Source: a bacterium (GTDB lineage: Bacteria; AUK180). From it: a stretch of DNA of 64,000 nucleotides. The translations under genes and the position numbers were made by a program. The stretch's first letter is position 1. Each line of letters starts with the position of its first letter. Below the pieces are notes generated by a model. It made no database searches and was not told the DNA's origin. It saw nothing but the letters and a program-made list of their open reading frames with translations. Below, one piece after another: positions 24,658-31,822 of this stretch. The DNA is taken from NCBI GenBank assembly GCA_023144005.1, contig JAGLGN010000027.1, positions 1 to 64,000 on the forward strand. Direction: 5' to 3'.

Positions 24658-25677
24658 TTAATTATAGCCCAAGCCGCCGATCACAGAGTGGCTGATCTCA
24701 CCCGTCTTGCTGTCATACTTCCACTCCCCGTCCACCGGATCGGGAATACTATCCAAAGCGCCATGTTTTACCAATACTTCCAGTGAAGCGGGTGGCTCTC
24801 CATATTCTGCCGTGTACATCTGAATGCTGACATGGATGTTCCTAAGGCGCGAAAGAATGACATTCTTTTTCGCCATATCCAGCGCCGGCTGAACTTTGGG
24901 AAATTCCACCGAGGGCTCTATATTCGGATATGCGCTATTCTTTACTCTGCCGTTCTTCTTGTCATAGATCCACTTTCCTTTTATCGGATCAGGTAATTTA
25001 TGAAGAAATTCGGGGACAAGGGCGGAAAGGGCCTTCGGGTATTTAATGCGGAAACCTTTTTTATACTTTATGCCGTAATAGTAAAGCGCTACATAGATGG
25101 CATCAATATTTTTCTGTATCCTGTCCTTGATGAGTCGTGGAGTAACCGGCCTGCCGTCACTTCCGAAGTATTCAGATTGCTTCAACTCCAGGACAAGGGC
25201 GGTAATAACACTGGAGCGCTCAACATCAATGAGGCGGACATTAATGTCAAAATATGTGCCTAGCTCGGATGTAGTGCCGCACAGAATAAGATCGGCCGCC
25301 AAAAGAAGCCCTATTTGATGAGCAGACCGCGAATCCACAAAACCCGTCTTGGAGAGATTCAATTCCTCAAGAACCTTATCCAACTTACTTCTCTCTACAA
25401 GGACAAATTGTTTAGATGCGACAAATTCTGTCATCAGAATGCTCGAGATGATCTCGCCCAGATTTTCTTCTTTTGTCAGATCTGAAAGGTCTTCCAATTC
25501 AATGATGGCGACCGTGACCTTATCATCTTTGAAGTGAGAGGAGGCTTCTTTGATCATTTCCGCTGCAAAATCAGTTATTTGACTTTTCACGGCAGATTCT
25601 CCGTAAAACGCCTGCGGGACGAAAAGCAGAAATACTGTAAGCAATAGAAGTGTTACATCGATATTTTTATCTTTCAT
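24658..25677 (-). CDS. CsgG/FlgO-like secreted protein with two pseudopilin-like C-terminal modules
   Basis: 339 residues with an N-terminal signal sequence (cleavage near residue 25). Residues about 50-180 match the CsgG/FlgO-type fold found in envelope lipoproteins (VAIIELEDLS ... LVERSKLDKVLEELNLS ... GLLLAADLILCGTTSE ... VRLIDVERSSVI). The remainder has two copies of a ~60-residue module, about 190-255 and 275-335: a helix, a tyrosine-rich stretch, LV...L..LPDP/IPDPv.G.W.YD.K.G. This resembles the globular end of type II pseudopilins without the N-terminal pilin helix. I know no protein with exactly this order. There is no lipobox cysteine, so it is probably soluble periplasmic. SD AAAGGG and a TGGACA-16-TATAAT promoter precede it. 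Confidence 0.7.
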   Translation of the reverse strand: MKDKNIDVTLLLLTVFLLFVPQAFYGESAVKSQITDFAAEMIKEASSHFKDDKVTVAIIELEDLSDLTKEENLGEIISSILMTEFVASKQFVLVERSKLDKVLEELNLSKTGFVDSRSAHQIGLLLAADLILCGTTSELGTYFDINVRLIDVERSSVITALVLELKQSEYFGSDGRPVTPRLIKDRIQKNIDAIYVALYYYGIKYKKGFRIKYPKALSALVPEFLHKLPDPIKGKWIYDKKNGRVKNSAYPNIEPSVEFPKVQPALDMAKKNVILSRLRNIHVSIQMYTAEYGEPPASLEVLVKHGALDSIPDPVDGEWKYDSKTGEISHSVIGGLGYN

Positions 25678-25693
25678 AATTACCCTTTGACAT

Positions 25694-25721
25694 ATTATAT
25701 GCCATTTTCAGTAATTGTCCA
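25694..25721 (-). promoter_or_regulatory. Promoter of CsgG/FlgO-like gene
   Basis: Minus strand: TGGACA (25721-25716), a 16-bp spacer and TATAAT (25699-25694), followed by AAAGGG and the ATG at 25677. Confidence 0.6.
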
Positions 25722-25873
25722 AAAATAGATAAAAGAAGAGGTTTGAGGCTGGAGGTTGGAGGCTAGGGCAGAATTGGTAAAGGGAACACACCCGTAACCG
25801 AAAATTCGTTATTTCGCTTACCCCATTAAATATCCTGTTACAATCGTTTCACGCCGTTCCCCAATCAAGATAT

Positions 25874-25909
25874 GGGACATGTCGTACGCCACCGGCGTTC
25901 GTCTGTCCC
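25874..25909. repeat. Imperfect palindrome, ~16 bp arms
   Basis: GGGACATGTCGTACGCC (25874-25890) pairs with GGCGTTCGTCTGTCCC (25894-25909) across a 3-base loop with a few mismatches. It would fold into a long hairpin in DNA or RNA. There is no U-tract, so a terminator is unlikely. Confidence 0.5.
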
Positions 25910-25925
25910 GATGTAAAAGTTCCAA

Positions 25926-25965
25926 GCAAAGAGTTGACAGGAAGCGAAGCGTGTAAACTCTTTGC
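25926..25965. repeat. Hairpin repeat, second copy of window-start sequence
   Basis: GCAAAGAGTTGACA (25926-25939) pairs at 13 of 14 positions with TGTAAACTCTTTGC (25952-25965). The loop and right arm, GAAGCGAAGCGTGTAAACTC onward, recur at bases 2-27 of the window. Confidence 0.55.
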
Positions 25966-26054
25966 CCCGTTAGAATCACCAGGTAACATTCTCCACACTT
26001 GTTTTCGGTTACGGATGAGTTTGTTTCTACATTCTCAACGTGAGACATCACACA

Positions 26055-26402
26055 TCAAACGTGATCTTCGCTATTTATTCCGTCAAGAACCGCTTTGGCT
26101 TCCGGAACATATTTAAAGAAATCCCTGAGGTCCTGACACGGATAGTCTGAACATTTTCCGCAATTCTCCAGGTTTTTAGAACGTGCGCAGTCACGGGATT
26201 TACATTCGTGACAGTGTGAAAAATGTATTCCATCGTTTACGGTACAGCCTACGCAATTAATATCTTCCTTCTTAATATCAGCTGAGAACATCTTTGACCA
26301 TTCGGCAGCGGTCTTTTCCCTCAGCTTGTCATCATTATTCCCTAAGGCAATGAAAGCGGGGCAGGTATCACAATCGAGTCCGCAATATGCGAGCTTTGTC
26401 AT
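26055..26402 (-). CDS. DUF3795 protein
   Basis: 115 residues with the typical DUF3795 cysteine pattern: YCGLDCDTCPAF near the start, then CVGC, HCHEC, CGKCSDYPC. It probably binds zinc or an Fe-S cluster; the function is unknown. Unlike the DUF3795 gene at 24225 it lacks the extra zinc ribbon. AAAGGAG lies upstream of the ATG. The DJ-1 gene ends 46 bases upstream on the same strand, so the two may be co-transcribed, although an open promoter-like CATAATAC is also present in the gap. Confidence 0.78.
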   Translation of the reverse strand: MTKLAYCGLDCDTCPAFIALGNNDDKLREKTAAEWSKMFSADIKKEDINCVGCTVNDGIHFSHCHECKSRDCARSKNLENCGKCSDYPCQDLRDFFKYVPEAKAVLDGINSEDHV

Positions 26403-26448
26403 AATTTTCTCCTTTTATTTGTATTATGAACGCCATTACACGAATATC

Positions 26449-27009
26449 TTATTTTGTCCAAAGCATTCCCTTTGCGAGTTCATCCCTTTTTTCCTTGCCG
26501 GCTAAATACTCAACCAGAGCGAGAGCGAATGGGAACGCCGTAGCGGGCCCTCGTGAAGTAATAATATTACCGTCAACCACCACATCCTGCACTAAGAATT
26601 TGACCTCGGGAGAGAAGCGGCTCTCGCAGCCGGGATAGCAGGTAGCTGATCTCTCAACAAGGATGCCGGTTTTTTCCAGAACATAAGCGGGAGAGGCGCA
26701 GATCGCCGCGACCAATTTACCCTTACCGTTAAGCACTTTTATGGCATCCAATAAGACATAAGAAGCCGCAAGGTTCTCCGCGCCGGGCAGGCCGCCTGGA
26801 AGAACAACACCGTCTATCATATCAAAATCCATATCCGAAATTTCCAGGTCACATGCCACCTTAACGCCATGAGCCCCGGTGATATTTCCCCCTTCTAAAC
26901 CAGCGATAACGACCTCTATCCCGGCACGCCGTAATATATCGATCGGTGTAAATGCTTCGATCTCCTCAAAGCCTTCAGCAAGGATCACTACTACCACAGA
27001 TTTCCTCAT
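26449..27009 (-). CDS. DJ-1/PfpI family protein
   Basis: 186 residues from the ATG at 27009, chosen because AAAGGAGGTGG lies just upstream; an in-frame upstream start would add 7 residues. Family hallmarks: the FEEIEAFTPIDILRRAG helix, VLPGG turn and the nucleophile elbow AAICASP with the reactive cysteine, then TCYPG. DJ-1 relatives act in stress defence or protein deglycation, and some are chaperones; the exact role is not fixed by sequence. A promoter with TATAAT precedes it. Confidence 0.88.
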   Translation of the reverse strand: MRKSVVVVILAEGFEEIEAFTPIDILRRAGIEVVIAGLEGGNITGAHGVKVACDLEISDMDFDMIDGVVLPGGLPGAENLAASYVLLDAIKVLNGKGKLVAAICASPAYVLEKTGILVERSATCYPGCESRFSPEVKFLVQDVVVDGNIITSRGPATAFPFALALVEYLAGKEKRDELAKGMLWTK

Positions 27010-27043
27010 GACATCCACCTCCTTTGTCAAATAGATATTTTAT

Positions 27044-27073
27044 ATTATAGCACCGAAAACACTTAGTTTTCAA
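27044..27073 (-). promoter_or_regulatory. Promoter of DJ-1 gene
   Basis: Minus strand: TTGAAA (27073-27068), an 18-bp spacer and TATAAT (27049-27044), 34 bases before the ATG. Confidence 0.65.
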
Positions 27074-27261
27074 GAGATGTTTGAGGTTTCACCTTTAATA
27101 TTTTTCCATTCACTAAGCTTTATCAACAATTCAACTGTTTAAGTATAATGAGAAAATGGTATTCTCAGGAGCAATTTGATGTCCGGCGAATGGGAAAATA
27201 GGTTTTAGTGTTCTGATGTATACATGGAGGATAGAGGCTAGAGGTTCGAGGTTAGTTAGGA

Positions 27262-27360
27262 AGTGAACAATTGGGAAATGAATAATGAACAATTATAAGA
27301 TAGAGCACAAAGAGATTCTTATCTCAACCTTTGAACTTTTGAACTTGGAACTTTTGAACG
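27262..27360. repeat. Intergenic mosaic repeat
   Basis: Read on the minus strand it runs: a TTCAAAAGTTC-type tract, then AATCTCTTTGTGCTCTATC, then TTATAATTGTTCATTATTC. The same order of pieces occurs at 61381-61476 and, without the first piece, at 53816-53892. This is a shared mosaic rather than simple sequence. Confidence 0.55.
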
Positions 27361-27385
27361 ATCTTCTTACTATGTTGTTGATATA

Positions 27386-27408
27386 CGGGGGTGATGAATT
27401 CACCCCCG
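27386..27408 (-). terminator. Perfect 9-bp hairpin after the Spy-like gene
   Basis: CGGGGGTGA (27386-27394) and TCACCCCCG (27400-27408) with a 5-base loop, 15 bases past the stop. There is no clear U-tract, so it may protect the 3' end or terminate with help from other factors. Confidence 0.55.
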
Positions 27409-27423
27409 CATAATGAAGGGTTA

Positions 27424-27930
27424 TTAATCTCTGTCTTTATGTATCTTTTTCTTCTTCATCATCTTCATCATTTTCTCCTTTTTATCACCGCGGAAAAAAT
27501 GATTTTTGAATTTGGCAAATTGTTCTTTAGTAAGTATCTTCGAGGATTTTTCCAGATGCAATATCTTGATTATTTTAAGTTCATAATCCAGATCATTGAT
27601 CTCCTTCAATACCATTTTGATAGCTTTAAAATCAATATCATCTTCCAAGAGCAGTTCTTTGATATCAAGTTCTTTTTTTGCGATCTGGATCTTGATCTTC
27701 GCGGCTTTTTTATCCAGCTCCATTCTGAGTTTTTCCAATTGATCGAATTGCTTATCAGAAAGTTCAAGGGCTTCTTTTATCCTCTCCTCAAAATGCATAC
27801 GGCCGTGGTAATTATCGCCGTCTTTCATACCCGGGTGCATTCCCTTACCCATCTCGGGGGAATCGCCGGCGAACGAACTCATTGATAGAAACATCAAAGC
27901 AATGGTGAAAAGAAGTGTTTTTTTCTTCAT
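27424..27930 (-). CDS. Spy/CpxP-like periplasmic protein
   Basis: 168 residues from the ATG at 27930, chosen for its signal peptide (KKKTLLFTIALMFLSMSSFAG) and the upstream GGAGG; five upstream codons are in frame. The mature part is Met/His-rich at first (MGKGMHPGMKDGDNYHGRMHF) and then wholly helical, with an LSDKQFDQLEKLR and a later LTKEQFAKFK segment echoing the LTxxQ repeats of Spy/CpxP. These proteins are periplasmic chaperones or metal/stress sensors. The lysine-rich C terminus (KMMKMMKKKK) is unusual. Confidence 0.7.
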   Translation of the reverse strand: MKKKTLLFTIALMFLSMSSFAGDSPEMGKGMHPGMKDGDNYHGRMHFEERIKEALELSDKQFDQLEKLRMELDKKAAKIKIQIAKKELDIKELLLEDDIDFKAIKMVLKEINDLDYELKIIKILHLEKSSKILTKEQFAKFKNHFFRGDKKEKMMKMMKKKKIHKDRD

Positions 27931-27980
27931 CTTGACCTCCGTCAACTAATAGAACGCTACAATTGGTAAAAAGGTTACAC

Positions 27981-28026
27981 ATTGTTGGGAAATGAATAAT
28001 TGAGAAATGAATAATGAACAATGAAT
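27981..28026. repeat. Intergenic AATGAATAAT repeat
   Basis: ATTGTTGGGAAATGAATAAT followed by further GAAATGAATAATGAACAATG repeats the tract at 27268-27292. It lies between the Spy-like gene and the end of the GTPase gene. Confidence 0.4.
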
Positions 28027-28050
28027 AGCAAGTGGCCCAGTGAACCCGTG

Positions 28051-29031
28051 TCAATCGTGAAGATAGAATTCAATGACAAGGCCTTCGGAAAGCGGTTCTG
28101 TTTTACCGATCCTCTGCCCGTCATAGAACTCCCCTCCCCATACACGCGCATAATTGAACTGCGCTACGAAATCCTTGTGAATATGTGCTGCAAGGTCTAT
28201 CACCGTGGTTCCCTCGTCAACGACAAAAGGATCTACCATATTGGGTTTTTCTCCCTGCTCTTTCGTATATATCCTGATCTTCCGGCTTAGAGCAAAGACC
28301 TCCTCCATTATTTCATTTCTGCCGTCTCCGAGTATCAGAGAGGTTGAGATCACCTTTAAGTCCATAGAATCTCTAAAGTCGTCGAGAGCTGTGTAGTCAT
28401 CGATCAGATCGATCTTATTCATTATGATCATATGCGGAAGGTTCACAGTGCCTTCTTGCTCATACTTCTCCCCGGAGGCCAATAGCTGTATGTTTTTTTT
28501 GCTGAGAAATTGAGTTAACTTCTCATATTGTGTTGAGGGATCGCTCTCCGCTGTTAATATTACAATTACCAGGTCTGCGATCCGAAGTTGATTAAACACT
28601 AAAAAGGAAGTGAAGCCCTCTTTAATGGCAGGGGTATCAATGAATTGAAATGATAGGTCTTCCCAATCACCCATTCCGAGGACAAAGTCAGTTGTGGTGT
28701 AGGCGTATCTCTCAACCTGAGATGAATGCCCCGTATACATCGTTAAGAATGTCGATTTTCCAGCATTTGCCGGGCCGATGACAAGTATCTGGGCAGCACC
28801 GCTCTTTTCTATCTTATTTGAAACTGAACTCTTCTTCTTAACCACCCCTTCCATGCTTTTTTTCAGCTGAGAGATCTTTTTCTTGATCTCGCCCTGAAGT
28901 TTTTCCGTACCTTTATGTTTTGGGATGGTCGAATACATCTGCTCCAGCCAATAGAGTTTCTCATCCTGATCAGCTGCTAACTTGTAATTCTTCTCATTGC
29001 GTAAGTAATCGGGAGTAAGATTCGCTGGCAT
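28051..29031 (-). CDS. DRG-type GTPase with TGS domain
   Basis: 326 residues: an N-terminal helical region (to about 85), a GTPase domain with G1 GPANAGKST, G3 DTPA and G4 NKID, and a C-terminal TGS domain (FVVDEGTTVIDLAAHIHKDF ... GLVIEFYLHD). The order helical-G-TGS is that of the DRG family (archaeal/eukaryotic-like), not of Obg, which has an N-terminal glycine-rich domain. DRG proteins bind ribosomes; a translation-linked role is expected here. The promoter ends 5 bases before the ATG, so a leaderless mRNA is predicted. It is divergent from the flippase gene. Confidence 0.85.
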   Translation of the reverse strand: MPANLTPDYLRNEKNYKLAADQDEKLYWLEQMYSTIPKHKGTEKLQGEIKKKISQLKKSMEGVVKKKSSVSNKIEKSGAAQILVIGPANAGKSTFLTMYTGHSSQVERYAYTTTDFVLGMGDWEDLSFQFIDTPAIKEGFTSFLVFNQLRIADLVIVILTAESDPSTQYEKLTQFLSKKNIQLLASGEKYEQEGTVNLPHMIIMNKIDLIDDYTALDDFRDSMDLKVISTSLILGDGRNEIMEEVFALSRKIRIYTKEQGEKPNMVDPFVVDEGTTVIDLAAHIHKDFVAQFNYARVWGGEFYDGQRIGKTEPLSEGLVIEFYLHD

Positions 29032-29036
29032 AGTTT

Positions 29037-29065
29037 ATTTTATCGGAATAGTTCAGATTTTTCAA
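29037..29065 (-). promoter_or_regulatory. Leaderless-type promoter of DRG GTPase
   Basis: Minus strand: TTGAAA (29065-29060), 17 bp, TAAAAT (29042-29037), then only 5 bases to the ATG at 29031. Confidence 0.65.
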
Positions 29066-29078
29066 GGGGGCGGAAGAG

Positions 29079-29107
29079 TTGAATAAATGGGAAAAAAATA
29101 ATATAAT
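29079..29107 (+). promoter_or_regulatory. Leaderless-type promoter of flippase
   Basis: TTGAAT (29079-29084), 17 bp, TATAAT (29102-29107), then 6 bases to the ATG at 29114. It is back-to-back with the GTPase promoter, with 13 bases between the two -35 elements. Confidence 0.7.
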
Positions 29108-29113
29108 TCCCAA

Positions 29114-30589
29114 ATGGATCAAAAGAGAAAGGAATTATTTACTCTACTTAAAGGCAGCGGTATAAATATTATTTTTGAGATCGCGAATAGAGGCCTGACC
29201 TTTCTACTGATCGTGCTTCTTACAAGATTCTTCAAGACCGAAGACGCGGGGACTTTCCTATGGGGATTCGCAACTATTTCAATGTTTGCCATCATCCCTA
29301 TGTTCGGGCTGGACCGGGGCATATTGAAATTGGGAGCGAAATACCTTGCAGATAAGGAATACGGAAAGGTCAAGTTCATTATGACCAGAAGCCTTGTTTC
29401 CGTTGTGTTCTTCTCTCTGTTTATTATGGCGGGCATCCTCGCGGTTCCTGCAGCGAGAGAAAGTATTCTACTCATCTTCATCCCATATATCTTCCTTTCA
29501 TCGATCCAGAAGGTGTTCAGAAGCGTGATCTGGGCAACCGGAGATATGTTCTCATTGAATCTATCCATCATCTCCGAAACGATATTCCGCTTTGCTATCC
29601 TGGCTCATATTTTTACTCCATTGTCGATCAATACAGTGGTGTATATATACCTTGGCGCCGTGCTGATTAATATTGTGATCGAATATTTGATCCTACGGTC
29701 TAAGCAGCCCCGGATATTCTCAAGCTCAAGCACTAGAGTACCATTTAAGGAATTGGTAAATATTTCCCTGCCTCTTTTTTTTGCCTCATTAACATTTGTT
29801 CTTATGACAAATATAGATACTTTCATGATCGGACTTTTCCGGCCCATGGCAGAAGTTGCCTTCTACAGGGTCGCAGTAAGAAGCGCCTTTTTTCTTCTAT
29901 TGCCCATGACCCTTTTTTCAAGATCCCTCATTCCTCATATCTCAAAAGAAGGCAGTTTCGGCAAGCAATTCCGGCATACATATCATATCTTTAATCGAAT
30001 GATACTGCTCGTTTCATTTCCACTTCTGCTCATCTTCCTGCTTTTTTCTGAACAGGTGGCAGGGATCTTCGGCAGTGATTACACATCTCTATCTGGTACT
30101 ATCCTCATTGTTTTGTCATCCGGACTTATTTTGAATATCCTGACGGGGTTAAATGCACCGATACTCTCTTATGGCAATATGCAAAAGGCCTATTTTCTCA
30201 TAACTCTTGTAGTTCTGCTGGTGAACCTGATACTGAACTATTTGCTGATCCCCCCATTGGGTGCTTTAGGAGCTGCCTATGCCACTGCCATGAGCTATAT
30301 TCTGATAAGCATCATTATTTCCACCACAGTGTTTATCAAATACCGATTTCACCCCTTCAACTTTAGTTACTTAACTGTTATCCTGGCATTCGGCTTGCTT
30401 TTTTCACTGTCCAAATTCTTTTTATCCTATTTTCCTAAGAATCTTTTAACATTAGCGATCACATTTTTGGGTATATATCTCATGGAATTTCTTTTTATAG
30501 TGACCTTCAGAAGAAAGAGTTATGAATATCAGGTCATAATAAAAACCTGCCGAAGATTCAGGATCAATAGGAGTAGTAATGATTCATAA
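29114..30589 (+). CDS. Polysaccharide flippase (Wzx/MATE-like)
   Basis: 491 residues with about 14 membrane segments and a MOP-superfamily pattern: an N-terminal GSGINIIFEIANRGLTFLLIVLLTRF-like helix, LDRGILKLG, LNYLLIPPLGALGAAYATAMSY. It probably flips lipid-linked oligosaccharide repeat units across the inner membrane for surface polysaccharide or O-antigen. No glycosyltransferase or polymerase lies nearby, so the substrate is unknown. It is transcribed from a leaderless-type promoter. A small mobile element begins 28 bases after its stop. Confidence 0.85.
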   Translation: MDQKRKELFTLLKGSGINIIFEIANRGLTFLLIVLLTRFFKTEDAGTFLWGFATISMFAIIPMFGLDRGILKLGAKYLADKEYGKVKFIMTRSLVSVVFFSLFIMAGILAVPAARESILLIFIPYIFLSSIQKVFRSVIWATGDMFSLNLSIISETIFRFAILAHIFTPLSINTVVYIYLGAVLINIVIEYLILRSKQPRIFSSSSTRVPFKELVNISLPLFFASLTFVLMTNIDTFMIGLFRPMAEVAFYRVAVRSAFFLLLPMTLFSRSLIPHISKEGSFGKQFRHTYHIFNRMILLVSFPLLLIFLLFSEQVAGIFGSDYTSLSGTILIVLSSGLILNILTGLNAPILSYGNMQKAYFLITLVVLLVNLILNYLLIPPLGALGAAYATAMSYILISIIISTTVFIKYRFHPFNFSYLTVILAFGLLFSLSKFFLSYFPKNLLTLAITFLGIYLMEFLFIVTFRRKSYEYQVIIKTCRRFRINRSSNDS

Positions 30590-30617
30590 GATCAATGAGG
30601 GCAAGATGTGGGTTCTA

Positions 30618-30870
30618 GAGTTATGATTCGTAAATACGATGACAATGGAATGTTTAGATTTGAGTCAATTCCAACGAACAATGAGCGTGGCGTACCCTTG
30701 GTGGTCCGTGAGCGAAGAATGAGGAAGAAATTGACCAAAGATGACATTCCCCTCGGGCTGATACCCTTTTTCTGTCTTTACATACCGCGTTGGTATGTTG
30801 CGTTCGCTGCGCCTCCCATGCTGAACAAAATAGTATCAGCCAGTGTTCACGTCTTCATAGATTAGAGCAC
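30618..30870. mobile_element. MITE copy 1 (253 bp)
   Basis: Imperfect 31-bp terminal inverted repeats at 30618-30648 and 30840-30870, flanked on both sides by TA (30616-30617, 30871-30872) as expected for TA-targeting (IS630/Tc1-like) elements. The interior is about 80% alike to copies 2 and 3 by eye. It carries an open frame (about 80 codons) but no transposase. Its right end is 4 bases from the TTG start of the permease gene. Confidence 0.75.
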
Positions 30871-30874
30871 TAAA

Positions 30875-31822
30875 TTGACTATTTACCCGATCCTTCAATT
30901 TATCATTAAAACATTCGGCCTGATGGTCCTTGGATATATTTCCTTTCGACTTTTCCTGCCGAAGATGTGGCTGAAGCCCCTCTCAACCTTATTTGTAAAT
31001 TTTCTTATCCCCGTGATGATACTTCATAAATTCCTTCTGAGATTCAATATGGAAGTTCTTCTCCAGTTTTGGTATATCCCCTTCATAACGCTCGCTTTCC
31101 TTGCCATTGGGATTGCCGGCGGTTATCTTTTCGGAAAGATCACTCGAACGGGGTTTATGAAAGAAAATCTCGCGCTATTCACTTTTTTGAACAGCGGATA
31201 TCTTTCGGTCCCTATCCTTCTGGAAATAATGAAGGGCGATACCTTGGATCTCGCCATTGTACTGCTTTTCATGTATATAATGCTCCTTTTGCTTCTGTTA
31301 TGGTCACTCGGAGTTCTCTGGATCACAGGAGGAGAAACAAGGCCCAAGACAAATACACTCCCCGTTCCATTTGTTATAACAGCGATCTCAATGATCCTTG
31401 GAGTTGCCGGCGTTGGAAAATATGTACCGGGACAGGTCATGGACATCCTTGATCTCATCGGCAAAATCGGTATCTACGGTGTGATGTTCGTCCTTGGCGG
31501 AATACTTTCGAAGATCGTTTTGAAGAAGGTAAGGATCAGAGGAGTACTCCTTTTCGTTTTAGCAAAAAATTTCGTTCTTCCCCTGATATTTATTTCCCTT
31601 ATATGGGCATTCAATCCCAGCAAACTCCTGGGCTGGGTGCTTTCATTGGCATGTATCATGCCGCCCGCAAATAATTTTGCTGTCATGCTGGAAAAATATA
31701 GGCATAGAGCGGGAAATGAAGAATTCGTGTATCCAAGATTATTATATTCTTATATCGGAGCTTTGATCTCAATCCCGGTCTGGGTCTTTATCCTGGAGCT
31801 GCTCTATCCCGAGTTGCTCTAA
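30875..31822 (+). CDS. AEC-family permease (auxin efflux carrier-like)
   Basis: 315 residues and about 10 membrane segments in the 5+5 AEC pattern; it includes FVNFLIPVMILHKFLL in the first half and PPANNFAVMLEKY in the second. Members export or import organic acids such as malonate or malate, and the substrate here is unknown. The start is a TTG (30875) with no SD, placed 4 bases after a MITE; an in-frame stop lies in the MITE end, so the gene cannot extend upstream. The insertion has therefore replaced whatever control region existed. Its last 54 bases overlap the 3' end of the convergent ECF ATPase gene. Confidence 0.8.
   Translation: MTIYPILQFIIKTFGLMVLGYISFRLFLPKMWLKPLSTLFVNFLIPVMILHKFLLRFNMEVLLQFWYIPFITLAFLAIGIAGGYLFGKITRTGFMKENLALFTFLNSGYLSVPILLEIMKGDTLDLAIVLLFMYIMLLLLLLWSLGVLWITGGETRPKTNTLPVPFVITAISMILGVAGVGKYVPGQVMDILDLIGKIGIYGVMFVLGGILSKIVLKKVRIRGVLLFVLAKNFVLPLIFISLIWAFNPSKLLGWVLSLACIMPPANNFAVMLEKYRHRAGNEEFVYPRLLYSYIGALISIPVWVFILELLYPELL

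Larger units (their letters stand above)
25678..26054. other. Gene-free stretch with two hairpin repeats
   Basis: 377 bases without a gene. It holds the promoter of the CsgG-like gene at the left, a GAGGTTGGAGGCTAG run (25750-25766), a CCCGTAACCGAAAAT motif (25791-25805) with an inverted counterpart at 26001-26014, and two imperfect palindromes listed separately. Confidence 0.6.
27031..27423. other. Gene-free stretch between DJ-1 and Spy-like genes
   Basis: It contains the DJ-1 promoter, about 150 bases of unremarkable sequence, the mosaic repeat at 27262-27360 and the Spy-gene hairpin at 27386-27408. No additional gene is seen. Confidence 0.6.

Noticed and set aside
30608-30865. Three similar ~80-codon open frames (30608-30865, 56645-56860, 57907-58122) that look like a conserved small protein family.
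   Set aside because: They lie inside the MITE copies; the frames stay similar because the DNA is, they have no SD, and copy 2 shifts frame at its inserted bases. Treated as element sequence.
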